Part shown: positions 13,849-20,903 of the stretch, in pieces
Numbering within the stretch: position 1 is the stretch's first letter
How the letters are laid out: each line of letters opens with the position of its first letter
NCBI GenBank assembly: GCA_964623505.1
Contig: CAZUSP010000009.1
Location: forward strand, 1-20,903
Source of the DNA: CAZUSP01 sp964623505
Lineage (GTDB): Bacteria; Patescibacteriota; Minisyncoccia; Minisyncoccales; UBA1441
Direction: 5' to 3'
Length of the DNA stretch: 20,903 nt
Notes under the pieces: model-generated
The model's input: the letters and a program-made list of their open reading frames with translations, nothing else
Databases searched by the model: none
Told to the model about the DNA's origin: nothing
Program-made: the position numbers and the translations under genes

Positions 13849-15175
13849 TAAAGCCTTCTTTTAGGAATTTATTTAACTGCTGGATCAACTCATTCGTCCC
13901 CACTCTCATCTGTTTCATTGAGACCCGATCTCGGATGGTAACACCATTGTCCTCTAAGCTGTCATAATCGATCGTGACCGTCAAAGGCGTACCAATTTCA
14001 TCTTGCCTTCGATAGCGACGCCCGATTGAACCGGCCTCATCATATTGGCAGTGAAAAGAGCGGCTCAATAATTTAAAGACCTCAGCTGCCTTTTCGGTTA
14101 ATGCCGGTTTTTTCATCAAAGGGAAAATGGCTGCCTGAATCGGGGCCAACATGGGAGAAAGCTGCATGACCACTTCTTCTCTTTGTCCTTCTGATCCCCG
14201 GCCGCCGCTTACTTTTTGGTAGGCATCGCAGATAAAAGCCAGCATCAGTCGTCCAACTCCGGCCGAAGTTTCAACCACATGAGGGTAAAAAGGTTCCGGA
14301 TGATCGGCATCGCGGTACTTCAGATCGCGACCACTATGTTGAGAGTGGTTCCTAAGATCAAAGTCGCCTCGATTGTGAATTCCCTCGATCTCATGCCAGC
14401 CAAAAGGAAAATGATAATCTACATCAACCGCCCTTTTGGCATAATGAGCCAGTTCTTCTTTCGGAACCTCTCTGAGCCGGATGTTCTCCTTCTTGATGCC
14501 CAATCGGTAATACCACTGGAGACGTCTCTCTTTCCAATACTCAAACCATCGGTCGGCTTCTTCACCCGGGGTGAACCACTCCATTTCCATCTGCTCAAAC
14601 TCTCTTTGACGGTAAAGAAAGTTCTTGGGATTAATCTCATTGCGAAAAGATTTTCCGATTTGGGCCACCCCAAAAGGAACTTTGATTCTCATCGAGTCAG
14701 CCACCAATCTAAAATCCAGAAAGATGCTTTGGCAGGTTTCGGGTCTTAAATAGGCTTGGCTGCTGGCACTTTCTACCGGACCAATAAATGTTTTCATCAT
14801 CAGGTTATAGCTCCGAGGTTCGGTGGTCGCGCCGCCGCAATCCGGACACAAGTTTTCTTTCACTTCTTCGGCTTTAAAGCGGTGATGGCACTGATGACAC
14901 TCAACCAAAGAATCGGCGAAACCACTGCCCAGATGGCCCGAAGCCTCCCAGGTCTTTGGATTAAGAATGATCGCTCCATCGGTTTCAACCACCTGAGCAT
15001 GGTCTCTAATCACATCATCCCGCCAAAGTTCTTTAATGTTCTGACTCATTTGACAACCCAGCGGACCATAGTCATAGCTTGCTCCAAATCCCCCGTATAT
15101 CTCTGATGATGGATAAACAAATCCCCGGCGCTTCAATAAAGAAATTATTTCTTTCATCGTTTTTTCTTCGTCCAT
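13823..15175 (-). CDS. glyS: glycyl-tRNA synthetase, dimeric alpha2 type
   Basis: A 450-residue class II synthetase of the homodimeric type (also called glyQS), not the bacterial alpha2beta2 type. The N-terminal block RRGFVYPSSEIYGG and YDYGPLG is characteristic. A zinc-type ribbon has Cys 93, 96, 110 and 113. Motif 2 is FRNEINPKNFLYRQREFEQ (177-195), the glycine-recognition region HNRGDFDLRNHSQHSG follows, and motif 3 is ETSAGVGRLMLAF (302-314). The C-terminal anticodon-binding domain starts near 333. The start at 15175 is nine bases after the upstream stop; an alternative in-frame ATG lies six codons later. Neither has a strong ribosome binding site. The 3' end overlaps the M16 gene by 26 bases. 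Confidence 0.95.
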   Translation of the reverse strand: MDEEKTMKEIISLLKRRGFVYPSSEIYGGFGASYDYGPLGCQMSQNIKELWRDDVIRDHAQVVETDGAIILNPKTWEASGHLGSGFADSLVECHQCHHRFKAEEVKENLCPDCGGATTEPRSYNLMMKTFIGPVESASSQAYLRPETCQSIFLDFRLVADSMRIKVPFGVAQIGKSFRNEINPKNFLYRQREFEQMEMEWFTPGEEADRWFEYWKERRLQWYYRLGIKKENIRLREVPKEELAHYAKRAVDVDYHFPFGWHEIEGIHNRGDFDLRNHSQHSGRDLKYRDADHPEPFYPHVVETSAGVGRLMLAFICDAYQKVSGGRGSEGQREEVVMQLSPMLAPIQAAIFPLMKKPALTEKAAEVFKLLSRSFHCQYDEAGSIGRRYRRQDEIGTPLTVTIDYDSLEDNGVTIRDRVSMKQMRVGTNELIQQLNKFLKEGFNESSSSKA

Positions 15176-15184
15176 GATATCGTT

Positions 15185-16816
15185 TTAGTTAAATGGGCCT
15201 TCTTCGGGCATCTGACTAATGTTCACGACCTCCGGGACAGTAACGACAATAACCCGTTCGGTCCATTGATCCCAACCCTGAACTTCGGCTTGACCGATCA
15301 GCGGGCTGATCAGGCTTTCAGCCGAAAGAGGGTGAACGGCCAATTGAAAGGCCAGAACCGCCTTCTGGCCCGGCTCAAGGCGGCCAGCGCTCCAGACCAG
15401 ACGTCTCTCCTCCGGCTCAAAAGAAATCTTACCCGTCTCTTCTTCTGGAAATACCTTGTCGGCAAACACGACCTCGCTTGGTAAATTGACGGCTACCCAA
15501 ATATCTTCAACAACATTGTATTGGTTGGTCAGCTCCCAGTAAACACTATAACGGGTCAGTTCGCCCAATCGGAGAGGAATCGATCCCACATCATCAAAAA
15601 ACTCATCTCCGGCATAGGCCCTCTGCACCAGCCCCAATTTGGAGTTCACCTTGTTAGCAAATGTTTGACGGACTGAACCGATCTCTACTTCAATCTCGGC
15701 TTGGGGACTAAAACTCCTGATCGGCCAGTCGTCTTTCAGATCAATCCAAAAATCAACCATGCCTTCTTCGTCCCGGTCCAAAAACCTTAACTGGGGAATG
15801 TCTCGCCAGTCCCAAAGGATCGAGTTGTGACCGGGCTGGTATATCCCTCGAATTGAACGGAGACTTTTAAGATCAAAATAATCTCCTTTTAAAGAAACTG
15901 TTAAGAACTGCTTCTCCAATGGCCTCTCGGTAACATTGCGGAAAAATAACTGATAATGAAGCGAGTCTCCGGCATTAGCCACGTAATCAAAAGAGTTGTT
16001 TGTCTGAAGAGACAAATGTAAGGGTGCATCTGAAACTTCTATTTTGCGGCTTGTTATTTTGATTGGAAAGAAACCCCATTCGGTCCAAACACCAATCTGG
16101 GCACTGAACACCACTTCCGGCACCCCGGTCCCGGCCCAGCCAATTAATCTGATCCGACCGCCATCTTGAGAGACCAGAAACGGCAGCTTCCACTCTCCTG
16201 GTTCATCGGTCCGGGGGACGCTTTCTTTTAGCTCAAATCCCCTGGTGGCCGAAAGCTTCATCCCGACGTTCTCCAGATTCTCACCTAGGGCTGAAAAATA
16301 ATTCAGTGAAAACTGAAATTCCCGACCTGGAGCAGCTGTCTGCGGCAGGCTTAACTCAAAAGTTATCGGAACCGATGAGATGGCTGTGGCCGCCGAGGTT
16401 TCAGCCGTATAATTAGCCCGCAATCCCTGAATTTGATAATCCACCCTGGCTTTAGCCGTTAATATTTCCTTTTCTTGACCAAAAATCTTGGCCCGAAAAG
16501 CAAACTGTTGTTCTTGTCCTGGATAAATGCTGTCATCCAGTTTTTGGCGAACAATGCTGTCGCCCGGTTCAATCAATCGGGCTGAACGGGGAAATTCAAA
16601 CATCAATTCAGCATTGGTCAGAGTGAAATTACCTTGATTTTTAAGTCGCAAAGTATATTCGACCGGTTGGCCAACCACGACCTGTTCCGGAGCGATCAGT
16701 TCCAAGAAAAGATCACCTCGAGAGGTCACGTTTTGACGATAAAACCACCAGATGCCGACTAACAGAACCACTAAGCTGAAAAAAAGAATTAAAACAATTA
16801 TTTTTGCTTTAGACAT
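15185..16816 (-). CDS. membrane-anchored protein with repeated beta-sandwich (DUF11/CARDB-like) domains
   Basis: A 543-residue protein from the ATG at 16816. An upstream in-frame start at 16885 was rejected because it would precede the promoter and add residues before the anchor helix. One hydrophobic helix at residues 5-26 (KIIVLILFFSLVVLLVGIWW) is followed by an extracellular part. The segment PEQVVVGQPVEYTLRLKNQG is typical of DUF11/CARDB-type Ig-like domains, which act as spacers or adhesion modules. About three further beta-rich units follow, the last with LGELTRYSVYWELTNQYN and ending EPGQKAVLAFQLAVHPL. No catalytic motif is seen. A good promoter lies just upstream, making this the first gene of the unit that continues into glyS nine bases later. 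Function unknown; surface display is an inference. Confidence 0.85.
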   Translation of the reverse strand: MSKAKIIVLILFFSLVVLLVGIWWFYRQNVTSRGDLFLELIAPEQVVVGQPVEYTLRLKNQGNFTLTNAELMFEFPRSARLIEPGDSIVRQKLDDSIYPGQEQQFAFRAKIFGQEKEILTAKARVDYQIQGLRANYTAETSAATAISSVPITFELSLPQTAAPGREFQFSLNYFSALGENLENVGMKLSATRGFELKESVPRTDEPGEWKLPFLVSQDGGRIRLIGWAGTGVPEVVFSAQIGVWTEWGFFPIKITSRKIEVSDAPLHLSLQTNNSFDYVANAGDSLHYQLFFRNVTERPLEKQFLTVSLKGDYFDLKSLRSIRGIYQPGHNSILWDWRDIPQLRFLDRDEEGMVDFWIDLKDDWPIRSFSPQAEIEVEIGSVRQTFANKVNSKLGLVQRAYAGDEFFDDVGSIPLRLGELTRYSVYWELTNQYNVVEDIWVAVNLPSEVVFADKVFPEEETGKISFEPEERRLVWSAGRLEPGQKAVLAFQLAVHPLSAESLISPLIGQAEVQGWDQWTERVIVVTVPEVVNISQMPEEGPFN

Positions 16817-16840
16817 GCTAAAATTCAATGAACCAAAGGC

Positions 16841-16869
16841 ATTATAACTCAAAACTGTAAAATTGACTA
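16841..16869 (-). promoter_or_regulatory. sigma-70-type promoter for the 16816 to 2621 gene block
   Basis: On the minus strand, TAGTCA (16869-16864; 4 of 6 to TTGACA) is followed after a 17-base spacer by a perfect TATAAT (16846-16841). Transcription should start about seven bases further on, near 16834, giving a leader of roughly 18 bases before the ATG at 16816. Spacing and the perfect -10 box make this the best promoter in the window. Confidence 0.65.
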
Positions 16870-16873
16870 ATAC

Positions 16874-17262
16874 ATTTGCCGTCATGGAGAGGCGTCATTA
16901 ATCATTGATTGCATCCCACCTTGCTCCCGTTTGGTGAAAGACGATATGACCGATTCCTGGGAAGATTTGGTTCAGGCCGCTGATTTTATTTCTGACTAAG
17001 AAGCCAGGAGTGTTCGGGCCGCACTCATCCCATTTTTCCCAATAATGGGGCTAAGAAGTTACAAAATTCTTTGTTGAATGAGATAATAATTACCAACACC
17101 GTCCCTCGCCAAAAACTGCCGCCCAAATTCAAGTATTTGACCGTCGTCCCTCTCTTGGCCGAAATCATCACTCGGATTTTCCGCTATCAGTCGGTCAGCG
17201 CCAGCTTCAAGATGAAAAAGATTTCGAAACAAAAACCCGATCCCGGGCCACCGAATCAATGA
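16874..17262 (+). pseudogene. prs: decayed 3' remnant of ribose-phosphate pyrophosphokinase
   Basis: On the + strand, pieces of the C-terminal part of PRPP synthetase can be read in two frames. Frame one gives KDDMTDSWEDLVQAADFISD, then an in-frame TAA at 16997-16999, then EARSVRAAL. The sequence resumes in another frame at 17026 as HPIFPNNGAKKLQNSLLNE, ITNTVP, PPKFKYLTVVPLLAE and SVSASF. These match the family's DDMxDxGGTL, RAALTHPIFSxxGA, ExIxTNTIP, KxLxVAPLLAEAI and SVS blocks in order. The PRPP loop expected after the DDM motif (GGT) reads WED. Roughly the N-terminal two-thirds is absent. The frame jump can be explained by loss of one ACTC from a tandem pair at 17023. The 3' tail overlaps the end of recO on the opposite strand by 56 bases. 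Similarity before about 16931 is uncertain. Confidence 0.8.
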
Positions 17263-17947
17263 AAAAACGAGAAACGCTCTCCAGGTTGTCTTTATCGGCC
17301 TGAGCTGCCCTTATTCTCCCCAGGATCTTCTTCTCTTTCTGGGCAATCAACCTCAATATCTTAATAGTATTGAGCGCTACCTTTTCCTGGCATTCTTGAT
17401 CTTTTAAACAAGCAGAGCAAACGATGCCTTCTTGGGCCACCAGATAGCATTCTTTTGGGCCGAGAATTGTCTGACAGCGGGCACAGTGGTTCAAATTTAT
17501 CTGATACCCCCAGCCAGAAAGAAGCGTCCAAAGAAAGTAATAATATAATCTCTGATAATGCCTCGGAATGAGATTAAGGGCCCGAAGACCTCCTCGCGAA
17601 AGCAGCCAGGTGCTTTCATCAGGCATCTCCCAGGGCGTCAGACGATTAACGTCGCTCATCATTTTTTCGGCCACCACGAACTTTTGCCAATTAGTGGCCA
17701 AATGGTTGAACATCATCTTCGGTTTGGCCGAAGTGATCAGAAGATGGCTTCGCCCGGCCACCAGCTCGATCTCGCTCCAACTAAAAAGACCCAGGCCGCC
17801 TCTCATTTTGGAGAGAATTTTCTTCTCTCCTCGCGCCAAGGCCCTTACCTTGCCCAACTCGTTGGTCAGTAGAATAATTCGGCTGTCGGCTTCACCACAA
17901 ACCTCATGGCCAATGATGATTGCCTCTAATTTGTTTTTAATAAACAT
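17207..17947 (-). CDS. recO: DNA repair protein RecO
   Basis: A 246-residue RecO, which loads RecA onto SSB-coated single-stranded DNA together with RecR in gap repair. The N-terminal OB-fold begins EAIIIGHEVCGEADSRIILL and continues through GKVRALARGEKK. The central helical domain contains the zinc finger: Cys 155 and 158 (HCARCQ) and Cys 177 and 180 (VCSACL). Length is normal. I chose the ATG at 17947, one base after the ileS stop, over an in-frame TTG four codons earlier. The last roughly 18 codons are antisense to the tail of the prs remnant, so the RecO C-terminus may have been remodelled by that fragment. It probably shares a transcript with ileS. Confidence 0.92.
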   Translation of the reverse strand: MFIKNKLEAIIIGHEVCGEADSRIILLTNELGKVRALARGEKKILSKMRGGLGLFSWSEIELVAGRSHLLITSAKPKMMFNHLATNWQKFVVAEKMMSDVNRLTPWEMPDESTWLLSRGGLRALNLIPRHYQRLYYYFLWTLLSGWGYQINLNHCARCQTILGPKECYLVAQEGIVCSACLKDQECQEKVALNTIKILRLIAQKEKKILGRIRAAQADKDNLESVSRFFIDSVARDRVFVSKSFSS

Positions 17948-17948
17948 A

Positions 17949-20903
17949 TCACTGATCAACGATCAAGAGTGTTTTTTGGCCAGCCAGATCTATTTGTGCC
18001 GAAACCAAATATTTTCCCGGTTGGGCCAAGGCTTCCACTCTGTCGGCCCGATTCTCCAACATAATTATCTCCTTGTTTTTTTCAATCAAATAAGATATTT
18101 CTTCTGAACTTTGGTAGAAAATACTAATCCGGTCAGCCGGAACCAGTTCCGCCTTTTTTCTCAAAGATTGAATGGTTCGAATTATCTCTCTTAACTGACC
18201 TTCGGCCTTCAGTGCCGGAGTTATTTCTGTTGATAAAGAAATCGACCGCTCCTCTTCTTCAACCAAAACACAGCCCTCTTTTGTCAGCTGGTTAACAAAA
18301 GACACTTTTTTAACATTTATTTCTTGAGCAATGAGTTCCGCCAAAGAGTCCCGAACTGGATTTTTCGCCTTAATCTCAAGAATGGACAATGGCTGTCTTA
18401 CTTTATGTCCGGACTTGACTCGAGCCTGAAGAGCCAACCGCACTATCTGCCTCGTCTGATTCATCTCATTTTCCAACTGGTCATCAATCAAGTCTTGATT
18501 AGGCACAAAATAATCCTGAAGGTGAACCGAGTTCGGCTGTTCATTTATTCTGATCGACTGATAAACTTTCTCGGAAACGAATGGGGCCAGCGGGGCCATC
18601 AGACAAGCAGCCCCCATTAAAGTTTCTCGCAGGACCGATGTGGCCGAAAGCGTCTCTGGTCCGGGATTTTGGAATCTCGGGCGAGAGCGGCGAATATGCC
18701 AGTTGGAAAAATCATCCATAAAATCGAGGAATAGGCGAGCGGCCCGATCAACTCGATAGGCCTCCATCTCTTCAACAACTTGAACGCCAAGTCGATTCAA
18801 GCGAGAGATAATCCAACGATCCAGAATATGAAGTTGTTTTGGCCTTTTCACCTGTTCTTTTGAGGCATAAGTCAAATAGAATTGAGCACAGTTATCAAAC
18901 GTTCCAATCAGTTTCTGGGCGATCTCTTTGATCTTGCCTGGCTCCACCATATAATCGGACCCCAGCGAAGACTGGGTCAGGAAATAGAGACGGAGAGCGT
19001 CTGCGCCATATTGATTAATCACCTCCGCCGGCGGAGTATAATTAGCCAAATGCTTGGACAGCTTTTCTCCCGTATCGGACAAGATAAGACCGTGAGCAAT
19101 AACATTTTTAAAAGCTGGTTTGTGCCGGCCCAGGCCAATATCTTCCAGCGTCAAAGCCGTCGCCAGAACATGAAGAGTGTAAAACCACCCCCGGGTCTGT
19201 TCCAGGCCCTCGCTGATGAAATCAGCCGGGAAAGAATTCTTCGTTTCTTTTTCGTTCTCAAATGGAAAATGATTCTGGGCATAAGGCATTGCTCCCGACT
19301 CATACCAGCAATCGAAGACCTCTTCCACCCTCCTCATCCTTTTGCCCGATTTGCTCATAAACTCGATCTGATCAATATAAGGACGATGCAGATCAAGCTC
19401 GCCCTTTTCATTGAATGGCATCCGGGCAAACCTCATCTCTCTTATCTCTCCCAGATCCAGTCCTAATTCGCTTCTTCGAGCCGTATGCTCTTGATTGGTT
19501 AATCCTTGACAGGCCGACTGAAGAGAACGCAGCGGCCCTCGATGACTAATGATCAAGATGTTTTTTCCTTGATATTCTTTATCTTTTTTAACTATAAAAT
19601 TATACATTCTCTGCCTGACCGCCAATCCGGTTTCTCCATGTTCGGGTGAATGAGTTAAATATTCAGCTGGTGAATCAAATATTTGCCGATACTCGGAGTC
19701 GTTTTTCTCGTTGACCGTTCCAAATTTCCTTTCTCCCAGTTCAGAAAAATATTCAGGCCTTAAGCCCAATATTTGACCAATTATCTCGGCCGTTTCCCTC
19801 GCCCGGGACACATTGGAACAAAGAATAACATCTATTTTCAGCTGTTTTTTCATCTTTTCAGCCGCCTGAATCGCCTGCTGTTTTCCCTTTTCGGTCAAAG
19901 AATAACCATTTTCGCTGTCGACCACCAGTTTTCGAACATTGTTTTCTGCTTCACCATGTCTCATTAACCAGTATCTGTTGCTGGTAAAATCCTGCTCCAT
20001 CAGATCCTTTCGGGACCCGATGACCGTTAGCTCGCTTTTATCTTCTGACATCCAAATCGGCAAGGGAGCGCCCCAGTATCTGTTCCGGGAAACAGCCCAA
20101 TCCCGAGCTCCTTCCAGCCATTTGCCGAACCGACCTGCCCGCAGATGAGACGGAACCCAGTTTATCTGCTGATTATTCTTAACCAGCTGATCCCGAAACT
20201 TCTCAACAGCAATGTACCAACTATCGGTTGGATAATAGATCAGTCTTTCGCCGCATCGCCAACAAAAAGGATAATTATGTTTGATCACCATCTCTTGATA
20301 AAGAAGGCCCTTTTCCTTCAGATCAGCTAAAACTAATTTATCGGCCGCCCAAACCAGCTGCCCCTCTCCGGGCAAACCCTGCCCCATTATCACTCGTCCA
20401 TTCTGGTCAACGGTTATCTTTAAAGGCAAGTCGTGCTCTTTGGCCGCAGCCATGTCTTCCAAACCAAAGACCGCCAGATGAACCAGTCCGGTTCCTTCTT
20501 CCAGCCCGACAAAATCGGCTGGAATGATTCGGTAATCCCGGCCATCATTGGGCGGCATCGGATAAATAGGTTGGTATCTCTGGCCAACCAAGGCTGAACC
20601 CTTGATCCGCCCCACCTCGGTGAACTGTCCGGTTAAAACCGAAAGCCGAGATTCGGCCAACAGCAACACCTCGTCTCCTTGTTTGACCTTTACGTAATCA
20701 GCTTTTGGATTGACCGCAATAGCAAAGTTGGCGCCCAGAGTCCAGGGAGTCGTAGTCCAAACCAATAAATACTCCTCTCGGAAAGGGAATTTAACAAAAA
20801 CCGAGGTGTCTTCGATCTCCCGGTAGGCCCCGGGTTGGTTGAGTTCAAAATTAGAAAGGGGGGTGCCGCAACGAGGGCAGTAGGGAGTTGTTCTATAATC
20901 CCG
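17949..20903 (-). CDS. ileS: isoleucyl-tRNA synthetase with inserted histidine-phosphatase domain (5' end beyond window)
   Basis: A partial class I synthetase; 984 codons are visible and the frame is open to the window edge, so the HIGH signature lies outside. In visible numbering, PYCPRCGTPLS (7-17) and FCWRCGERLIYYPTDSWYI pair as a zinc ribbon (Cys 9/12 and 214/217). The editing domain starts at VWTTTPWTLG (48-57). RNRYWGAPLPIW is at 273-284. An insert at about 308-496 is a complete histidine-phosphatase domain. The synthetase resumes at DLHRPYID, then DCWYESGAMPYAQ. The second signature is KLSKH (614-618) instead of KMSKS. The C-terminus has the anticodon-binding domain and no terminal zinc finger, as in the eukaryote/archaea-like form. 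Cysteine pairs usually seen after WGxPxPIW and before MRRV are missing. The TGA is one base before the recO ATG. Confidence 0.95.
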   Translation of the reverse strand, partial: RDYRTTPYCPRCGTPLSNFELNQPGAYREIEDTSVFVKFPFREEYLLVWTTTPWTLGANFAIAVNPKADYVKVKQGDEVLLLAESRLSVLTGQFTEVGRIKGSALVGQRYQPIYPMPPNDGRDYRIIPADFVGLEEGTGLVHLAVFGLEDMAAAKEHDLPLKITVDQNGRVIMGQGLPGEGQLVWAADKLVLADLKEKGLLYQEMVIKHNYPFCWRCGERLIYYPTDSWYIAVEKFRDQLVKNNQQINWVPSHLRAGRFGKWLEGARDWAVSRNRYWGAPLPIWMSEDKSELTVIGSRKDLMEQDFTSNRYWLMRHGEAENNVRKLVVDSENGYSLTEKGKQQAIQAAEKMKKQLKIDVILCSNVSRARETAEIIGQILGLRPEYFSELGERKFGTVNEKNDSEYRQIFDSPAEYLTHSPEHGETGLAVRQRMYNFIVKKDKEYQGKNILIISHRGPLRSLQSACQGLTNQEHTARRSELGLDLGEIREMRFARMPFNEKGELDLHRPYIDQIEFMSKSGKRMRRVEEVFDCWYESGAMPYAQNHFPFENEKETKNSFPADFISEGLEQTRGWFYTLHVLATALTLEDIGLGRHKPAFKNVIAHGLILSDTGEKLSKHLANYTPPAEVINQYGADALRLYFLTQSSLGSDYMVEPGKIKEIAQKLIGTFDNCAQFYLTYASKEQVKRPKQLHILDRWIISRLNRLGVQVVEEMEAYRVDRAARLFLDFMDDFSNWHIRRSRPRFQNPGPETLSATSVLRETLMGAACLMAPLAPFVSEKVYQSIRINEQPNSVHLQDYFVPNQDLIDDQLENEMNQTRQIVRLALQARVKSGHKVRQPLSILEIKAKNPVRDSLAELIAQEINVKKVSFVNQLTKEGCVLVEEEERSISLSTEITPALKAEGQLREIIRTIQSLRKKAELVPADRISIFYQSSEEISYLIEKNKEIIMLENRADRVEALAQPGKYLVSAQIDLAGQKTLLIVDQ
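19416..19982 (-). other. histidine-phosphatase (phosphoglycerate-mutase-like) domain inside IleRS
   Basis: A roughly 189-residue domain within the ileS frame. It has the branch-1 histidine phosphatase set in order: RHGE in YWLMRHGEAENN (phospho-accepting His, codon 19956-19958), the Arg in SNVSRARETAEII, the Glu in LGERKFG, and the second His in IISHRGPLRSL. The SLTEKGKQQA segment after the first motif is also standard. Nothing essential is missing, so phosphatase activity is plausible. The substrate cannot be read from the sequence. The frame continues without a stop on both sides, so this is one polypeptide and not an overlapping gene. Confidence 0.92.

Noticed and set aside
14216..14749. 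Open frame of 177 codons on the + strand
   Set aside because: Antisense to the conserved core of glyS (motif 2 and glycine-binding region) with no recognisable motifs; a shadow frame.
18882..19466. Open frame of 194 codons on the + strand
   Set aside because: It is antisense to ileS, including the phosphatase domain region, and its translation shows no family features. The minus-strand frame is clearly the gene.
19416..19982. Histidine phosphatase as a separate overlapping or misassembled gene
   Set aside because: The frame is continuous with no stop or start signal at either edge, and both flanks are IleRS sequence in the right order. Assembly error cannot be fully excluded without reads.

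Overview
The window looks like a piece of a small, streamlined bacterial genome, most likely a Candidate Phyla Radiation (Patescibacteria, Parcubacteria-like) organism. The support is gene-to-gene overlaps of 4 to 26 bases, weak or absent Shine-Dalgarno sites, short membrane-anchored proteins with no recognisable family, and the style of the housekeeping proteins. UGA is used as a stop in many genes (for example the ATGA overlaps metG/tatD, leuS/kor-alpha, kor-alpha/beta and kor-beta/yvcK), so the UGA=Gly code of Absconditabacteria/Gracilibacteria is excluded. The lineage is an inference from style; no marker was searched.

Layout. Positions 1-2500 form an AT-rich accessory segment on the + strand. 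It holds a membrane-anchored hypothetical protein (667-1284) and a charged coiled-coil protein (1608-2498), separated by gene-free stretches full of short imperfect inverted repeats. Positions 2621-16816 are a dense, entirely minus-strand block. In transcription order it encodes a beta-sandwich secreted/anchored protein, glycyl-tRNA synthetase, an M16 zinc peptidase, an AI-2E-type permease, methionyl-tRNA synthetase, a TatD nuclease, leucyl-tRNA synthetase, a two-subunit 2-oxoacid:ferredoxin oxidoreductase (fused gamma-alpha, then beta), a YvcK-like factor and a PP-loop sulfurtransferase-like ATPase. A promoter with a perfect TATAAT -10 box precedes this block at 16841-16869. Positions 16874-17262 hold a decayed + strand remnant of a ribose-phosphate pyrophosphokinase gene. 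Positions 17207-20903 hold recO and the 5'-truncated ileS, again on the minus strand.

The most interesting object is the isoleucyl-tRNA synthetase. A complete histidine-phosphatase domain with all its catalytic residues sits inside the synthetase, between the WGxPxP segment and the DLHRPYID segment. The two CxxC pairs that normally form a zinc knuckle on either side of that point are both gone. Four aminoacyl-tRNA synthetases (Gly, Met, Leu, Ile) lie within about 14 kb. Three of them share one overlapping gene string with a ferredoxin-dependent 2-oxoacid oxidoreductase and YvcK, so translation and central carbon genes may be co-transcribed. No rRNA, tRNA, CRISPR array, transposase or phage gene was recognised.
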